Below are positions 43,532 to 51,342 of a DNA stretch of 64,000 nt, in pieces. Source of the DNA: Gemmatimonadota bacterium. GTDB taxonomy: Bacteria > Gemmatimonadota > Gemmatimonadetes > Longimicrobiales > Gaopeijiaceae. The notes under the pieces were generated by a model. That model had not been told where the DNA came from. It saw nothing but the letters and a program-made list of their open reading frames with translations, and ran no database searches. Each line of letters opens with the position of its first letter. Positions within the stretch are counted from its first letter, which is position 1. Where the stretch lies: NCBI GenBank assembly GCA_041390105.1, contig JAWKQO010000003.1, positions 372,001-436,000 of the forward strand. Reading direction: 5' to 3'. The position numbers and the translations under genes were made by a program.

Positions 43532-44947
43532 ATGCCCGCACGCCCGAAGAACCCGATCGACCGCGAGAGCCGGTTCGAGATCGGGGAGCTGTTCTTCTCG
43601 ACCACGGACCACACTGGCAAGATCCAGAGCGGCAACGACGTCTTCTGTCGCGTGAGCCGCTACCGGCTCGACGAGATGATCGGAGAGCCGCACAGCCTGA
43701 TTCGCCACCCCGACATGCCCCGGGCGGTCTTCCGGGTGCTGTGGGACTACCTGAAGGCCGGGCGCGCGATTGCGGCCTACGTCAAGAACATGGCGGCGGA
43801 CGGCTCCTACTACTGGGTGCTCGCCACGGCTGTGCCCATCCCCGGCGTGGACGGCTACCTGTCGGTGCGCCTCAAGCCGACCACGCAGATGCTGCCTGTG
43901 GTCGAGGAGGCCTACCGACAGCTACGAGAGGTCGAGCGCGAGCATGAAGCCCGCGGTGATCGCCCCGGTGGGCTGGACGCATCGGTAGCCATGCTGCCCG
44001 GGCTGTTGGGCTCACTGGGCTTCGCCGACTACGACGCACTCATGATGCAGGCGCTTCCCGCCGAGGCGCGCAATCGCGACCGCGAGATGCACCTGCACGC
44101 GCCTTCCCAAGAGGGGGGCGCCGCGCCCACCGCCGCAGCGGACGTCCCACTGGCCAGGGTGCACCACCGCTGCCAGTCATTACTGGGCGCGCTCGAGCGC
44201 CAGTTCGCCCAACTCGACCGCTTCCTGGAGTTGTCGACCAAGCTCGAAGAGAAGTCGCGCTTCCTGCGCGATCTCGCCTGGAATGTGCGGATGGCCTCAT
44301 TGAACGCCACGGCCGCCTCGGCTCGATTGGGCGAGCGGGGTGCTCCCCTGGCCGTGATCGCCGACGCCATCGGGGAGCAGGCCGACGCCTGCCAATCCCT
44401 GGCGGTGGCGCTGGGCGGACACAATCGCGAGGCCTCCCACCAGCTACAGGCGGCCGCCTTCCACACGACGGTGGCACGTTTGCAGCTCGAGATGGTGCTG
44501 AGCTTTCTCGCAGAACTACTCGATCCGGCCGCCCTCGCCGACGTCGGGGGCGAAGGGACTGTGGCAGAAGACGGTCTGCGCGCGCTCATCACCTGCCTGC
44601 GGGACGCGCTGGGGCACGTGTTCTCGGGATACGGTGCGGTGGTCAGCCACCTCTCCCCCCTCCTGAGCTTGCTCGAGGACCTGAAGGGGCTCGTCCGCAC
44701 ACTGGAGATCACGCACCTCACCGGGCGGGTCGAAGCGAGCCGGGTGGAGGACGCCGGCGCGTTCGCCTCCCTCTTCCGCAACGTGGGCCGCGCGGTCGAA
44801 GGTGCGCGCGAGGAGCTCACGGACTTCACGGAGTCGGTGGACCGCACCCTGACCGAACTGGACCGACTGACGGCGACGCGCCGTGGAATCGACCGGGGCC
44901 TGGACGAGGTGGCGCGCCTGCTCGAGGCGGATCTCGTCGGAGCCTAG
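43532..44947 (+). CDS. Aer-like PAS-domain protein with degenerate MCP hairpin
   Basis: 471 residues, ATG behind GGAGGAGG. The N-terminal PAS domain matches the E. coli Aer FAD-binding PAS: FFSTTDHTGKIQSGNDVFCR, SLIRHPDMPRAVFRVLWDYL (the RHPD residues), VKNMAADGSYYWVLATAVPI. No TM segment follows. The C-terminal half is helical and has KSRFLRDLAWNVRMASLNAT, ASARLGERGAPLAVIADAIG, a shadow of the methyl-accepting signalling tip whose CheA/CheW contact residues are replaced. So it probably senses redox through flavin and signals by a partner other than CheA. No che gene is nearby. Confidence 0.85.
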   Translation: MPARPKNPIDRESRFEIGELFFSTTDHTGKIQSGNDVFCRVSRYRLDEMIGEPHSLIRHPDMPRAVFRVLWDYLKAGRAIAAYVKNMAADGSYYWVLATAVPIPGVDGYLSVRLKPTTQMLPVVEEAYRQLREVEREHEARGDRPGGLDASVAMLPGLLGSLGFADYDALMMQALPAEARNRDREMHLHAPSQEGGAAPTAAADVPLARVHHRCQSLLGALERQFAQLDRFLELSTKLEEKSRFLRDLAWNVRMASLNATAASARLGERGAPLAVIADAIGEQADACQSLAVALGGHNREASHQLQAAAFHTTVARLQLEMVLSFLAELLDPAALADVGGEGTVAEDGLRALITCLRDALGHVFSGYGAVVSHLSPLLSLLEDLKGLVRTLEITHLTGRVEASRVEDAGAFASLFRNVGRAVEGAREELTDFTESVDRTLTELDRLTATRRGIDRGLDEVARLLEADLVGA

Positions 44948-45075
44948 TTCGACTCAGCGCTCGGCGCATTCCGGTCCGGCGCGGGACCCGCGCGAGCCCA
45001 GCGCTTGCCGGTCGGCGTCGGCACATCCATCCTCCCGGCACCCCGACGTCCCTCGCAGCGCTGCCCGGAGGAGCC

Positions 45076-45462
45076 TTGAGCGCCATCCGATCCGTCACCA
45101 CCGATCGCGCACCCGCCGCTGGCGGCCACTACTCGCAGGGGATCGTCTACGGCGGGTTGGTCTACGTGTCCGGACAGTTGCCCTTCCGCCCGGGCGATCC
45201 GACTCGCGCGCTGGGCACGGTGGCGGAGCAGGCCGAACAGGCCCTCCGCAATGTGGAGGCGATCCTGGAGGCTGGCGGAAGCAGCCTGTCCCGCACGGTG
45301 CAAATGACCATCTACATCTCCAACGGCGACGATTGGGCCACGGTCAACGACGTGTACACGCGCATGCTGGGCGAGCACCGGCCCGCCCGCGCCGTGGTGC
45401 CGGTGGCCCCGCTCCACTACGGCGCCGCCATCGAGATCCAGGCGATCGGTGCGATCGGGTAG
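45076..45462 (+). CDS. Rid family protein (RidA/YjgF-like)
   Basis: 128 residues from TTG 45076, the only start with a good site (GGAGGAGCC). SQGIVYGGLVYVSGQLPFRP, AEQALRNVEAILEAGGSSLS and HRPARAVVPVAPLHYGAAIE, with the catalytic-type Arg in the last motif, match the trimeric Rid family, which hydrolyses reactive enamines and imines. The stop overlaps the ORF of the next gene only if its earlier start is used. The TTG start may lower its expression. Confidence 0.9.
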   Translation: MSAIRSVTTDRAPAAGGHYSQGIVYGGLVYVSGQLPFRPGDPTRALGTVAEQAEQALRNVEAILEAGGSSLSRTVQMTIYISNGDDWATVNDVYTRMLGEHRPARAVVPVAPLHYGAAIEIQAIGAIG

Positions 45463-45478
45463 ACGCGCGAGAGGTGCG

Positions 45479-45937
45479 ATGACCCTCGGCGCGCACTGCA
45501 CCCGACGCCTGAGCGCCCGAGGGTCGCGCCGGGCGCCGCGCCTGCTCCGCACCCTGAGCGCCCTGGCCTTGGGCGTCGCCGGCGCTGCGATCGGCGGGTG
45601 CACCACCTTTCCCGACAAGCCGGTGGTCTTCAACCGTTTGGACGGCATCCAGGTCTCCTGCGTCCCACCCTCGCCGGAGGCGCAGGAGTTGGAGGGCGCG
45701 GCCATAGGCAACGTCATGTCCGACATCACCCAGCGCTTGAAGGCCGGCGGATCACCGGATGCGAACGTCGAAGCCCTCGCGCGCATCGCCTCCACACCCG
45801 AACGGCTGGAGGTGCTGCGCTACCGGGTATGTCTGGAGTACGGGAAGGACGTGCTGAGCGGCGACGCCTACGCCGCTTGGACGGACGCGATTCTGCCGCG
45901 GCTACAGGCGTCGCTGGAGCGGGGCGGCTCCGAGTGA
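45479..45937 (+). CDS. small lipoprotein, function unknown
   Basis: 152 residues from ATG 45479 with GAGAGG upstream. A hydrophobic segment ends with lipobox AAIGGC. The mature part has a conserved-looking helix (QELEGAAIGNVMSDITQRLK) and LEVLRYRVCLEYGKDVLSGD with a cysteine. Its TGA overlaps the GTG of the prenyltransferase gene, so translation is coupled. No family recognised. Confidence 0.6.
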   Translation: MTLGAHCTRRLSARGSRRAPRLLRTLSALALGVAGAAIGGCTTFPDKPVVFNRLDGIQVSCVPPSPEAQELEGAAIGNVMSDITQRLKAGGSPDANVEALARIASTPERLEVLRYRVCLEYGKDVLSGDAYAAWTDAILPRLQASLERGGSE

Positions 45938-46896
45938 CAACCGGCGACGCTGAGGGAGCACCGGTACTGCGGCCGGCCGGGCTTCGCCAGCTGCTCTATC
46001 CCGGACACACGCTTCCCACGGCGCTCGCTCCCGTGGCCGTCGCGTTCGGGCTGGCCACCTCGCACGGCGTCGCCGCGATCGGCCCCGCCCTCGCCGCCTT
46101 CCTTGCGGGGTGGCTGATCCAGCTCGGCGGTGTGATCGCAGACAACTACAACAACCTGCGCCGGCACCCCGATGACCGGGAACACCCCGAGTTCGTGCAG
46201 GCGATCGCAAGCGGCCGGCTGAGCATCGATCAGTTTCGCCACGCGGCCCGTGTCTGCTACGCCGGCGCGCTGGTCGCAGGCCTCTACCTGGTGTGGATCG
46301 GGGGCGTGCCTGCGCTCGTCATCGGCATTGCCAGCATCCTGGCCAGCCTGGCCTACTCCTCCGATCCGTTTCCGCTCGGCGACCGCGCCCTGGGCGACCC
46401 ACTCTTCTTCGTCTTCTTCGGTGTCGTCTCCGTTGCAGGGGCCTACTACGTACAGGCAGCAGCCGCGCTGGGCACACCATTCCTGGTCGGGCCGCCTCCC
46501 GGATCTCTGCCGGCGAGCGCGGTGCTGGTGAGTCTCCCGGTCGCTGCCCTGACCACGAACATCCTCGTCATCGACAATATTCGGGATCGGGAGTTCGATG
46601 CGGCCAAAGGTGAGATCACGCTGGCGGTCGTGCTGGGGGAGACCTGGAGTCGAGTCGAGCTGGTGCTCCTCACCTGCCTCGCGTACGGGGTCCCGTTGGT
46701 GCTCTGGATGAGCGGTTCCGGAGCTCCGGTCCTGCTGCCCCTGCTCACGCTGCCTTTGGGCGCCTGGCTCGCGGTCCGTGTCTGGAAGCTGCGCGGTCAT
46801 GAAGCACTACGCCCGGTCACTGCGCAGGCGGGGATGCTCGACCTGGCCTTCTCCCTTCTGTTCGCCGTCGGCCTCGCCTGGGGAGGCGTGGGCTAG
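45934..46896 (+). CDS. UbiA family prenyltransferase, MenA-like
   Basis: 320 residues from GTG 45934 (GTGA overlap). It has about eight TM segments and the two Asp-rich loops: LGGVIADNYNNLRRHPDDRE and VIDNIRDREFDAAKGEITLA, the latter matching the MenA NNIRDIETD motif. The first loop reads DNYNN where many MenA proteins have NDYFD. It could prenylate 1,4-dihydroxy-2-naphthoate in menaquinone synthesis, but no other men gene is nearby, so the aromatic substrate stays open. Confidence 0.88.
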   Translation: MTTGDAEGAPVLRPAGLRQLLYPGHTLPTALAPVAVAFGLATSHGVAAIGPALAAFLAGWLIQLGGVIADNYNNLRRHPDDREHPEFVQAIASGRLSIDQFRHAARVCYAGALVAGLYLVWIGGVPALVIGIASILASLAYSSDPFPLGDRALGDPLFFVFFGVVSVAGAYYVQAAAALGTPFLVGPPPGSLPASAVLVSLPVAALTTNILVIDNIRDREFDAAKGEITLAVVLGETWSRVELVLLTCLAYGVPLVLWMSGSGAPVLLPLLTLPLGAWLAVRVWKLRGHEALRPVTAQAGMLDLAFSLLFAVGLAWGGVG

Positions 46897-46930
46897 GAGG
46901 CCCACTCCCCGGCGTGCTTTGGGCGGAAGT

Positions 46931-46958
46931 GCCGGCGAACCCCTGCGGGCTCGCCGGC
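46931..46958. terminator. hairpin terminator between convergent genes
   Basis: GCCGGCGA and TCGCCGGC arms enclose an inner CCC/GGG stem. It lies between the prenyltransferase and the CBS1 gene. No T tract. Confidence 0.5.
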
Positions 46959-47045
46959 TCCCGTTCACCGGGCAGACGCCATGGTTGCTCGAGCGGCGCT
47001 TCTTGCACGTCTGGCCAAGGCCCAGGCGGGCCTGACTCTGCTGCG

Positions 47046-47621
47046 CTAGGCAGGTGCACCGAGCATCGTCTCGCCCTCCGCGCCCAGGGAGGTCCTGGGA
47101 GCGCAGATCGAGCACAGCGTATCGGCCAGATCGTGCTCGGTCAGCCCGTCGCCTTCGCCCGTGATGCTGCTGCGGGCGAGGTCGGAGAGCGTCAACATCC
47201 CGCTGGCGACACCCTGTTCGTCGACGATGGGTAGCCTGCGGATCTGATGACGACGCATGAGCGTCGAGGCCTTGTGTAGCGGCTCGGCCGAGCTGAGCGA
47301 GATCACATCCCGGCTCATCACCGATCGCACTGGAATGCGAGTGAGCGGCTTGCCCTGGATGTAGGCGGCCATGGCGATGTCTCGATCCGTGACCATCCCG
47401 ACCACCTTGCCCTGTCCGTCCACGACGGGAACCGCACCGATGTCCCGGTCCCACATGAGGCGGGCAGCCTCGTTCAGTGAAGCGTCCACACCGACCCGAT
47501 GGACCTGTTTGGACATCAGGCGCCCGACTGTGGAGGCCGGATAGGAGGCCAGTGGTTTCCCCGCATCCGCGCGGGTCCGGGGGGTGGTCTCGGTACGTCT
47601 TGTAATGCCCTCAGTAGACAT
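47046..47621 (-). CDS. CBS-pair domain protein (CBS1)
   Basis: 191 residues with a basic N-terminal tail (MSTEGITRRTETTPRTRADA). Two CBS motifs: SKQVHRVGVDASLNEAARLM to VVGMVTDRDIAMAA, and SRDVISLSSAEPLHKASTLM to PIVDEQGVASGMLTLSDLAR. Such pairs bind adenosine nucleotides and sense energy charge. Residues about 160-190 (LTEHDLADTLCSICAPR) also occur in CBS2 (LSELDVAYTLRAICVSR), so the two are paralogues. Monocistronic, cytoplasmic. Confidence 0.9.
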   Translation of the reverse strand: MSTEGITRRTETTPRTRADAGKPLASYPASTVGRLMSKQVHRVGVDASLNEAARLMWDRDIGAVPVVDGQGKVVGMVTDRDIAMAAYIQGKPLTRIPVRSVMSRDVISLSSAEPLHKASTLMRRHQIRRLPIVDEQGVASGMLTLSDLARSSITGEGDGLTEHDLADTLCSICAPRTSLGAEGETMLGAPA

Positions 47622-47779
47622 GGCTCCCTCCTGAAGCCGAAGTGAAACTGCGTCTCACGTCAGGGGCGACGAGGGGGGATCCCAAAGATAGCCCGCGGTG
47701 CGCGGGAACGCCCGGTTCGCGTGTCGCCGCGTGCCGGTCGCATGCTTCTCCCGACCCACCGCGGGGAGGAAGGCCTACA

Positions 47780-47807
47780 GGGCCGGGGGCTCTACCGCCC
47801 CCGGCCC
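47780..47807. terminator. strong hairpin terminator for the 47822 gene
   Basis: GGGCCGGGGGC and GCCCCCGGCCC form a perfect 11-base stem with a 6-base loop, 14 bases beyond the stop of the minus-strand gene at 47822. Confidence 0.6.
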
Positions 47808-47821
47808 CCCTGCACCCCGGC

Positions 47822-48457
47822 TCAGCCCTTGGCTTTCAGCGTCAGGGCGAGGTGCTCACCGCGGCGGATCTGAAGCGGATAGCTCTCCAGATCGAGACCC
47901 CTCAACGGGTGGACCACGACCATCACCGACTCATCGGGGCGCACCGCCGAGGTCGGGAACTCGAGCGTCTTGGTGCTGTGCGCCGGCACCGTACCCAGGC
48001 GCACGTCGAACTCGTCATGCTCTTCTGCGTAGACCACGACGTCCACCGCACGCTCGTTGGTGACGGTCAGCGTGGTCTCCGAGAGCTCCTCCGGCGGCAA
48101 GACCTTGTACTCAACCGCTTTGGCCGGCTCCGGCGTCGGCACGATCAATCCGAGCGGATGTCCGCGTTCGATCTCGAGGTCCTGGGACGCGAGTTCCTCC
48201 CCGTTCTTGCGAACCACGAAGAGGCGGACCACGGAGCGATCTCCGACGATCCAGGACGGAAGCTGCATCGTCCTGGTGGCATGTCCGTCGACCACGCCGA
48301 GGCGACGGTCGAAGTGGCCCCAGTCCAAGAACACGGTAACCGCATCGGGGAAGTCGTTCTGCACGGTCACGTTGGGAGCGTCCTGCTTGGTCTGCGCTTG
48401 CAGCGGCATGGCGCCCAGCACCGCTGTCATTCCGAGTGCTGCGACCCACGGTTTCAT
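47822..48457 (-). CDS. exported protein with an internal tandem repeat
   Basis: 211 residues from ATG 48457 with GGAGGAAG upstream. Signal peptide to AMPLQAQ. Two copies of an about 80-residue domain: FPDAVTVFLDWGHFDRRLGV (residues ~35-55) against AVDVVVYAEEHDEFDVRLGT, then VVDGHATRTMQLPS against VPAHSTKTLEFPT, and final GHPLGLIVP against GEHLALTLK. Repeats of this kind form beta-sandwich pairs that can bind metal or peptides. No function assigned; it is transcribed away from the sigma-54 regulator gene. Confidence 0.72.
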   Translation of the reverse strand: MKPWVAALGMTAVLGAMPLQAQTKQDAPNVTVQNDFPDAVTVFLDWGHFDRRLGVVDGHATRTMQLPSWIVGDRSVVRLFVVRKNGEELASQDLEIERGHPLGLIVPTPEPAKAVEYKVLPPEELSETTLTVTNERAVDVVVYAEEHDEFDVRLGTVPAHSTKTLEFPTSAVRPDESVMVVVHPLRGLDLESYPLQIRRGEHLALTLKAKG

Positions 48458-48649
48458 TGTCTTCCTCCATGAAAGGCGAGACGTTCGCGGGTTCATCTCA
48501 TCATGTGCCGGGCCAGAGCACTGAACATGCTGCCACGAAGGGAGTTGCGGTCGTGGAGCGCGTCGCCAGGCAACGTGCGCTGGTGGTCCTTTTGCTCCGG
48601 CCTGGCCGCCTTGCAGCGGATGGGTGAGGTAGCGCAGTGCCATGGCAGG

Positions 48650-50128
48650 TTACCCGAGGGCGCCGGTATCGACGACTTCGGCCAGGAGCCCTTCCTCACG
48701 GTAGCGCTTGAGCTTCCGGTGGATCGTTCGTCGATCGATGCCGAGCTGCTCTGCGGTGGCGCTGCGTTGCCAGCCGTTCCTCTCCAGTCGCCGGAGGATA
48801 TAGACGCGCTCGAGACGGTCCAGCGACCAATCTTCGTCGAGCGCACGCTGGACCAGGGGCTCCGGGCCTTCCTCCGAGGTGCCATGCGGCAGATCGAAGG
48901 GAATGCTGGACGCGCCGGGATGCATCACCAGCGAACGCTCCACGAAGTGCTCCAGCTCGCGGACGTTCCCAGGCCAATCATAGGCGACCATGCGGGCAAG
49001 CACCTCGGGCGTCAGCCTCGGGGGCTCGATCCCGTACTCGGTCGCGAAGCGGGTCAGGAAGTGGTGCGCCAGCAGAGGGACGTCCTCGGTACGCTCCCGT
49101 AGCGGAGGAACGCGGATCGCGCACACGTCCAGCCGGAAGAAGAGGTCCTCCCGGAAGTGCCCCGCGCCGACCTCGTCGCGCAGATCGACGTTGCTGGCCG
49201 CTACGAGGCGGAAGTCCACGGGTGTCGACATGCTGCTGCCGACCCTCTGGATGCGACGTTCCTGAAGGAGCCGCAGCAGTCGTACCTGTACGTCCGGAGT
49301 GAGCGTCCCCACCTCGTCGAGAAAGAGCGTTCCCCCGTCCGCTTCCTCGACCAGTCCCTTGCGGCTGGCCACCGCCCCCGTAAAGGCCCCGCGCACATGT
49401 CCGAAGAGCTCCGACTCCAGAAGCGCGTGCGGAATGGCGGAGCAGTGCACGTCCACGAACGGACGCCTGGACCTTGGAGAGCACTCGTGGATAGCCCGGG
49501 CCACCAGTTCTTTGCCCGTTCCCGTCTCCCCGGTGATCAATACGGACGCGCGCGTCACCGCCACGCGCGCGATGGCCGACAGCAGCCGTCTCATGGCGGG
49601 AGACCGACCGACCAGACCGCCGGGCGAACGCGTCGGGACTTCGGTGCGCAGTCGCTGGACCTCCTTGCGGAGCGCCCGCTCCCTACGGGCCCGCTGCACC
49701 ACCCGCAGAATGGTGTGCGAGTCGGCTGGCTTGGTGAGGTACTCGTACGCCCCGAGCTTCATGGCCTCCACCACCGACTCCACGCCCTGCACGGCGGTGA
49801 ACACGACCACGTCCGCCTGGGAGTCGATCGCGGGTAAGGCGGCCAGCACGTTCATGCCCGCCACCCCAGGGAGTTCGAGGTCCAGGAAGACGAGATCGAA
49901 GTCCTCGCCGGCGAACGCGTTGAGGGCCGCCTGCCCTTCCTCGGCAGACGCGACGTCGTGGCCGTGGGAGCGAAGGAGCTCGACCAGACAGGCACGGGTC
50001 CGTGGATCCGCATCTGCGACCAGGATCCGACATCGCGCTCCCGCTTCGGTCGCGACCCCGGGCTCGACGGCTTCGTCGTGACCGTCCACGTCGTCCCACC
50101 ACCCGACTGCCAACGCTCTCGCGCCCAT
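48650..50128 (-). CDS. sigma-54-dependent response regulator (NtrC family)
   Basis: 492 residues from ATG 50128. Receiver domain with the phospho-acceptor in LVFLDLELPGVAGM, AAA+ domain (VGRSPAMRRLLSAIARVAVT, Walker A GETGTGKELV, GAFTGA loop in HVRGAFTGAVAS, Walker B GGTLFLDEVG) and a Fis-type HTH (LERNGWQRSATAEQLGIDRR, TIHRKLKRYREEGL). It drives open-complex formation by sigma-54 RNA polymerase on phosphorylation. No cognate histidine kinase is next to it, so the kinase is distant. Confidence 0.95.
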   Translation of the reverse strand: MGARALAVGWWDDVDGHDEAVEPGVATEAGARCRILVADADPRTRACLVELLRSHGHDVASAEEGQAALNAFAGEDFDLVFLDLELPGVAGMNVLAALPAIDSQADVVVFTAVQGVESVVEAMKLGAYEYLTKPADSHTILRVVQRARRERALRKEVQRLRTEVPTRSPGGLVGRSPAMRRLLSAIARVAVTRASVLITGETGTGKELVARAIHECSPRSRRPFVDVHCSAIPHALLESELFGHVRGAFTGAVASRKGLVEEADGGTLFLDEVGTLTPDVQVRLLRLLQERRIQRVGSSMSTPVDFRLVAASNVDLRDEVGAGHFREDLFFRLDVCAIRVPPLRERTEDVPLLAHHFLTRFATEYGIEPPRLTPEVLARMVAYDWPGNVRELEHFVERSLVMHPGASSIPFDLPHGTSEEGPEPLVQRALDEDWSLDRLERVYILRRLERNGWQRSATAEQLGIDRRTIHRKLKRYREEGLLAEVVDTGALG

Positions 50129-50366
50129 CCGCCTGCTCCCCTTTGTCCGACTGCCGTCGCGACCCTGCACACCGGTGCCAGCTCGGCACATTCGACCGAG
50201 CCCGACCCAGCGTTGCGACCTCCACGCGAACAAGGCCCGCGCCATTCGTCCAAGTGACTGTGGACCTTGGACCTACGGTTCGCCTCTCCGTGCGCGGGGC
50301 CCGGGCGTGGGCGGCGCATCTCGCGCGTCTCGGCCGAAATGCGCCAGGGGGCGCGGAGCTCGGGCC

Positions 50367-50385
50367 GTGAGACACTGTGTCCCAC
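50367..50385. promoter_or_regulatory. inverted repeat, candidate regulator site 1
   Basis: GTGAGACACTGTGTCCCAC; arms match at 8 of 9 positions around a central T. Centre about 32 bases from site 2, close to three helix turns. Confidence 0.45.
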
Positions 50386-50400
50386 GCCAGACGAGCGAAC

Positions 50401-50415
50401 GGGACGAACTGTCCC
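50401..50415. promoter_or_regulatory. inverted repeat, candidate regulator site 2
   Basis: GGGAC-GAACT-GTCCC, followed by AC, so its right end is TGTCCCAC as in site 1. Confidence 0.4.
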
Positions 50416-50598
50416 ACCGCCCTGAGAGGCCCCCCCCTCAACATCCTGTCCTACATACACTTCCGTCACCGGTACCCGCGGAACGTCCGATGCACCCCGT
50501 CCCTTCGCGAACATCGCGAATCCAGAGGCCGTCCGTCCCCAGTGGCCTGCCAGGCAGTGCAGAGGTCGGAGGCCTTGAACGAACGGACGGAGGCTTCC

Positions 50599-51342
50599 AT
50601 GAAACCCGCAGCCCGCTGGACCCTGAAGATGCTGACGCCGCTGTTGGCGGCCGCGGCGGGATCGTGCGCTACCACGACGCTATCGCCTGCCTCGACGGCC
50701 ATGACCCAACCCGGAGCCGCCAACGTGGCGGTGTCGTCGCTGGACGGTGTGCGCGTCACGGCTCAAGCGGACGCCTGGAAGGGCGATCCGGGCGTCGGGC
50801 GAGCCGTGCAACCGGTACGCATCACCATCAACAACGAAGGATCCGAAGCGCTGCGCATCCGGTACAGCGACTTTGCCCTGATCGCTCCGGACGGGCACCG
50901 CTACTCCGCGCTCCCGCCCTTCGCGGTCGAGGGGGACATCACCTCTCCGCTGCTCCCGAGAGGCTTCGCGCCGATCCGCTCACCGGGGTTCGGGTACCGA
51001 CGCTTCTTCCTGGCACCGTACTACGCGCCGCTCTATCCCGGTCTCGCCACCTGGAACTGGCCGTACTCGTTCTACGATCCCTGGTACTACCCGTTCTATC
51101 ACCAAGTGTTGATGGACGCGGTGCGCCCGACGGCCGAGATGCTGGGCCTGGCGCTTCCCGAAGGCGTGGTCGAGCCCCACGGAATGCTTTCGGGCTTCCT
51201 CTACTTCCAGAAGGTCGGCACGGATACGCCCCGCGTGACCTTCCGCTGGGACCTGATCTCGGTCGAGCAGGAGTCGGGGCGCGCATTGGGTGAGATCTCG
51301 ATTCCCTTCGACGTGAAGCATGACGCGAGGGCCGACCGATGA
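50599..51342 (+). CDS. lipoprotein paired with the cytochrome-porin
   Basis: 247 residues from ATG 50599 with GGAGG upstream. Lipobox AAAGSC. Mature part has DGVRVTAQADAWKGDPGVGR, a beta strand (VRITINNEGSEALRIRYSDF) and an aromatic stretch (WNWPYSFYDPWYYPFYHQVL). Its stop overlaps the start of the cytochrome-porin gene (ATGA), so the pair probably works together at the outer membrane. No family recognised. Confidence 0.7.
   Translation: MKPAARWTLKMLTPLLAAAAGSCATTTLSPASTAMTQPGAANVAVSSLDGVRVTAQADAWKGDPGVGRAVQPVRITINNEGSEALRIRYSDFALIAPDGHRYSALPPFAVEGDITSPLLPRGFAPIRSPGFGYRRFFLAPYYAPLYPGLATWNWPYSFYDPWYYPFYHQVLMDAVRPTAEMLGLALPEGVVEPHGMLSGFLYFQKVGTDTPRVTFRWDLISVEQESGRALGEISIPFDVKHDARADR

Larger units (their letters stand above)
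50129..50598. other. divergent regulatory region with inverted repeats
   Basis: 470 bases between the sigma-54 regulator (minus) and the lipoprotein-cytochrome pair (plus). Two inverted repeats with a common TGTCCCAC end lie at 50367-50385 and 50401-50415. No canonical GG-N10-GC promoter near the plus-strand gene was found. No coding potential seen. Confidence 0.5.

Noticed and set aside
50416..50598. Possible sigma-54 promoter before the lipoprotein-cytochrome pair
   Set aside because: No GG-N10-GC pair with acceptable flanks was found on the plus strand in this interval.
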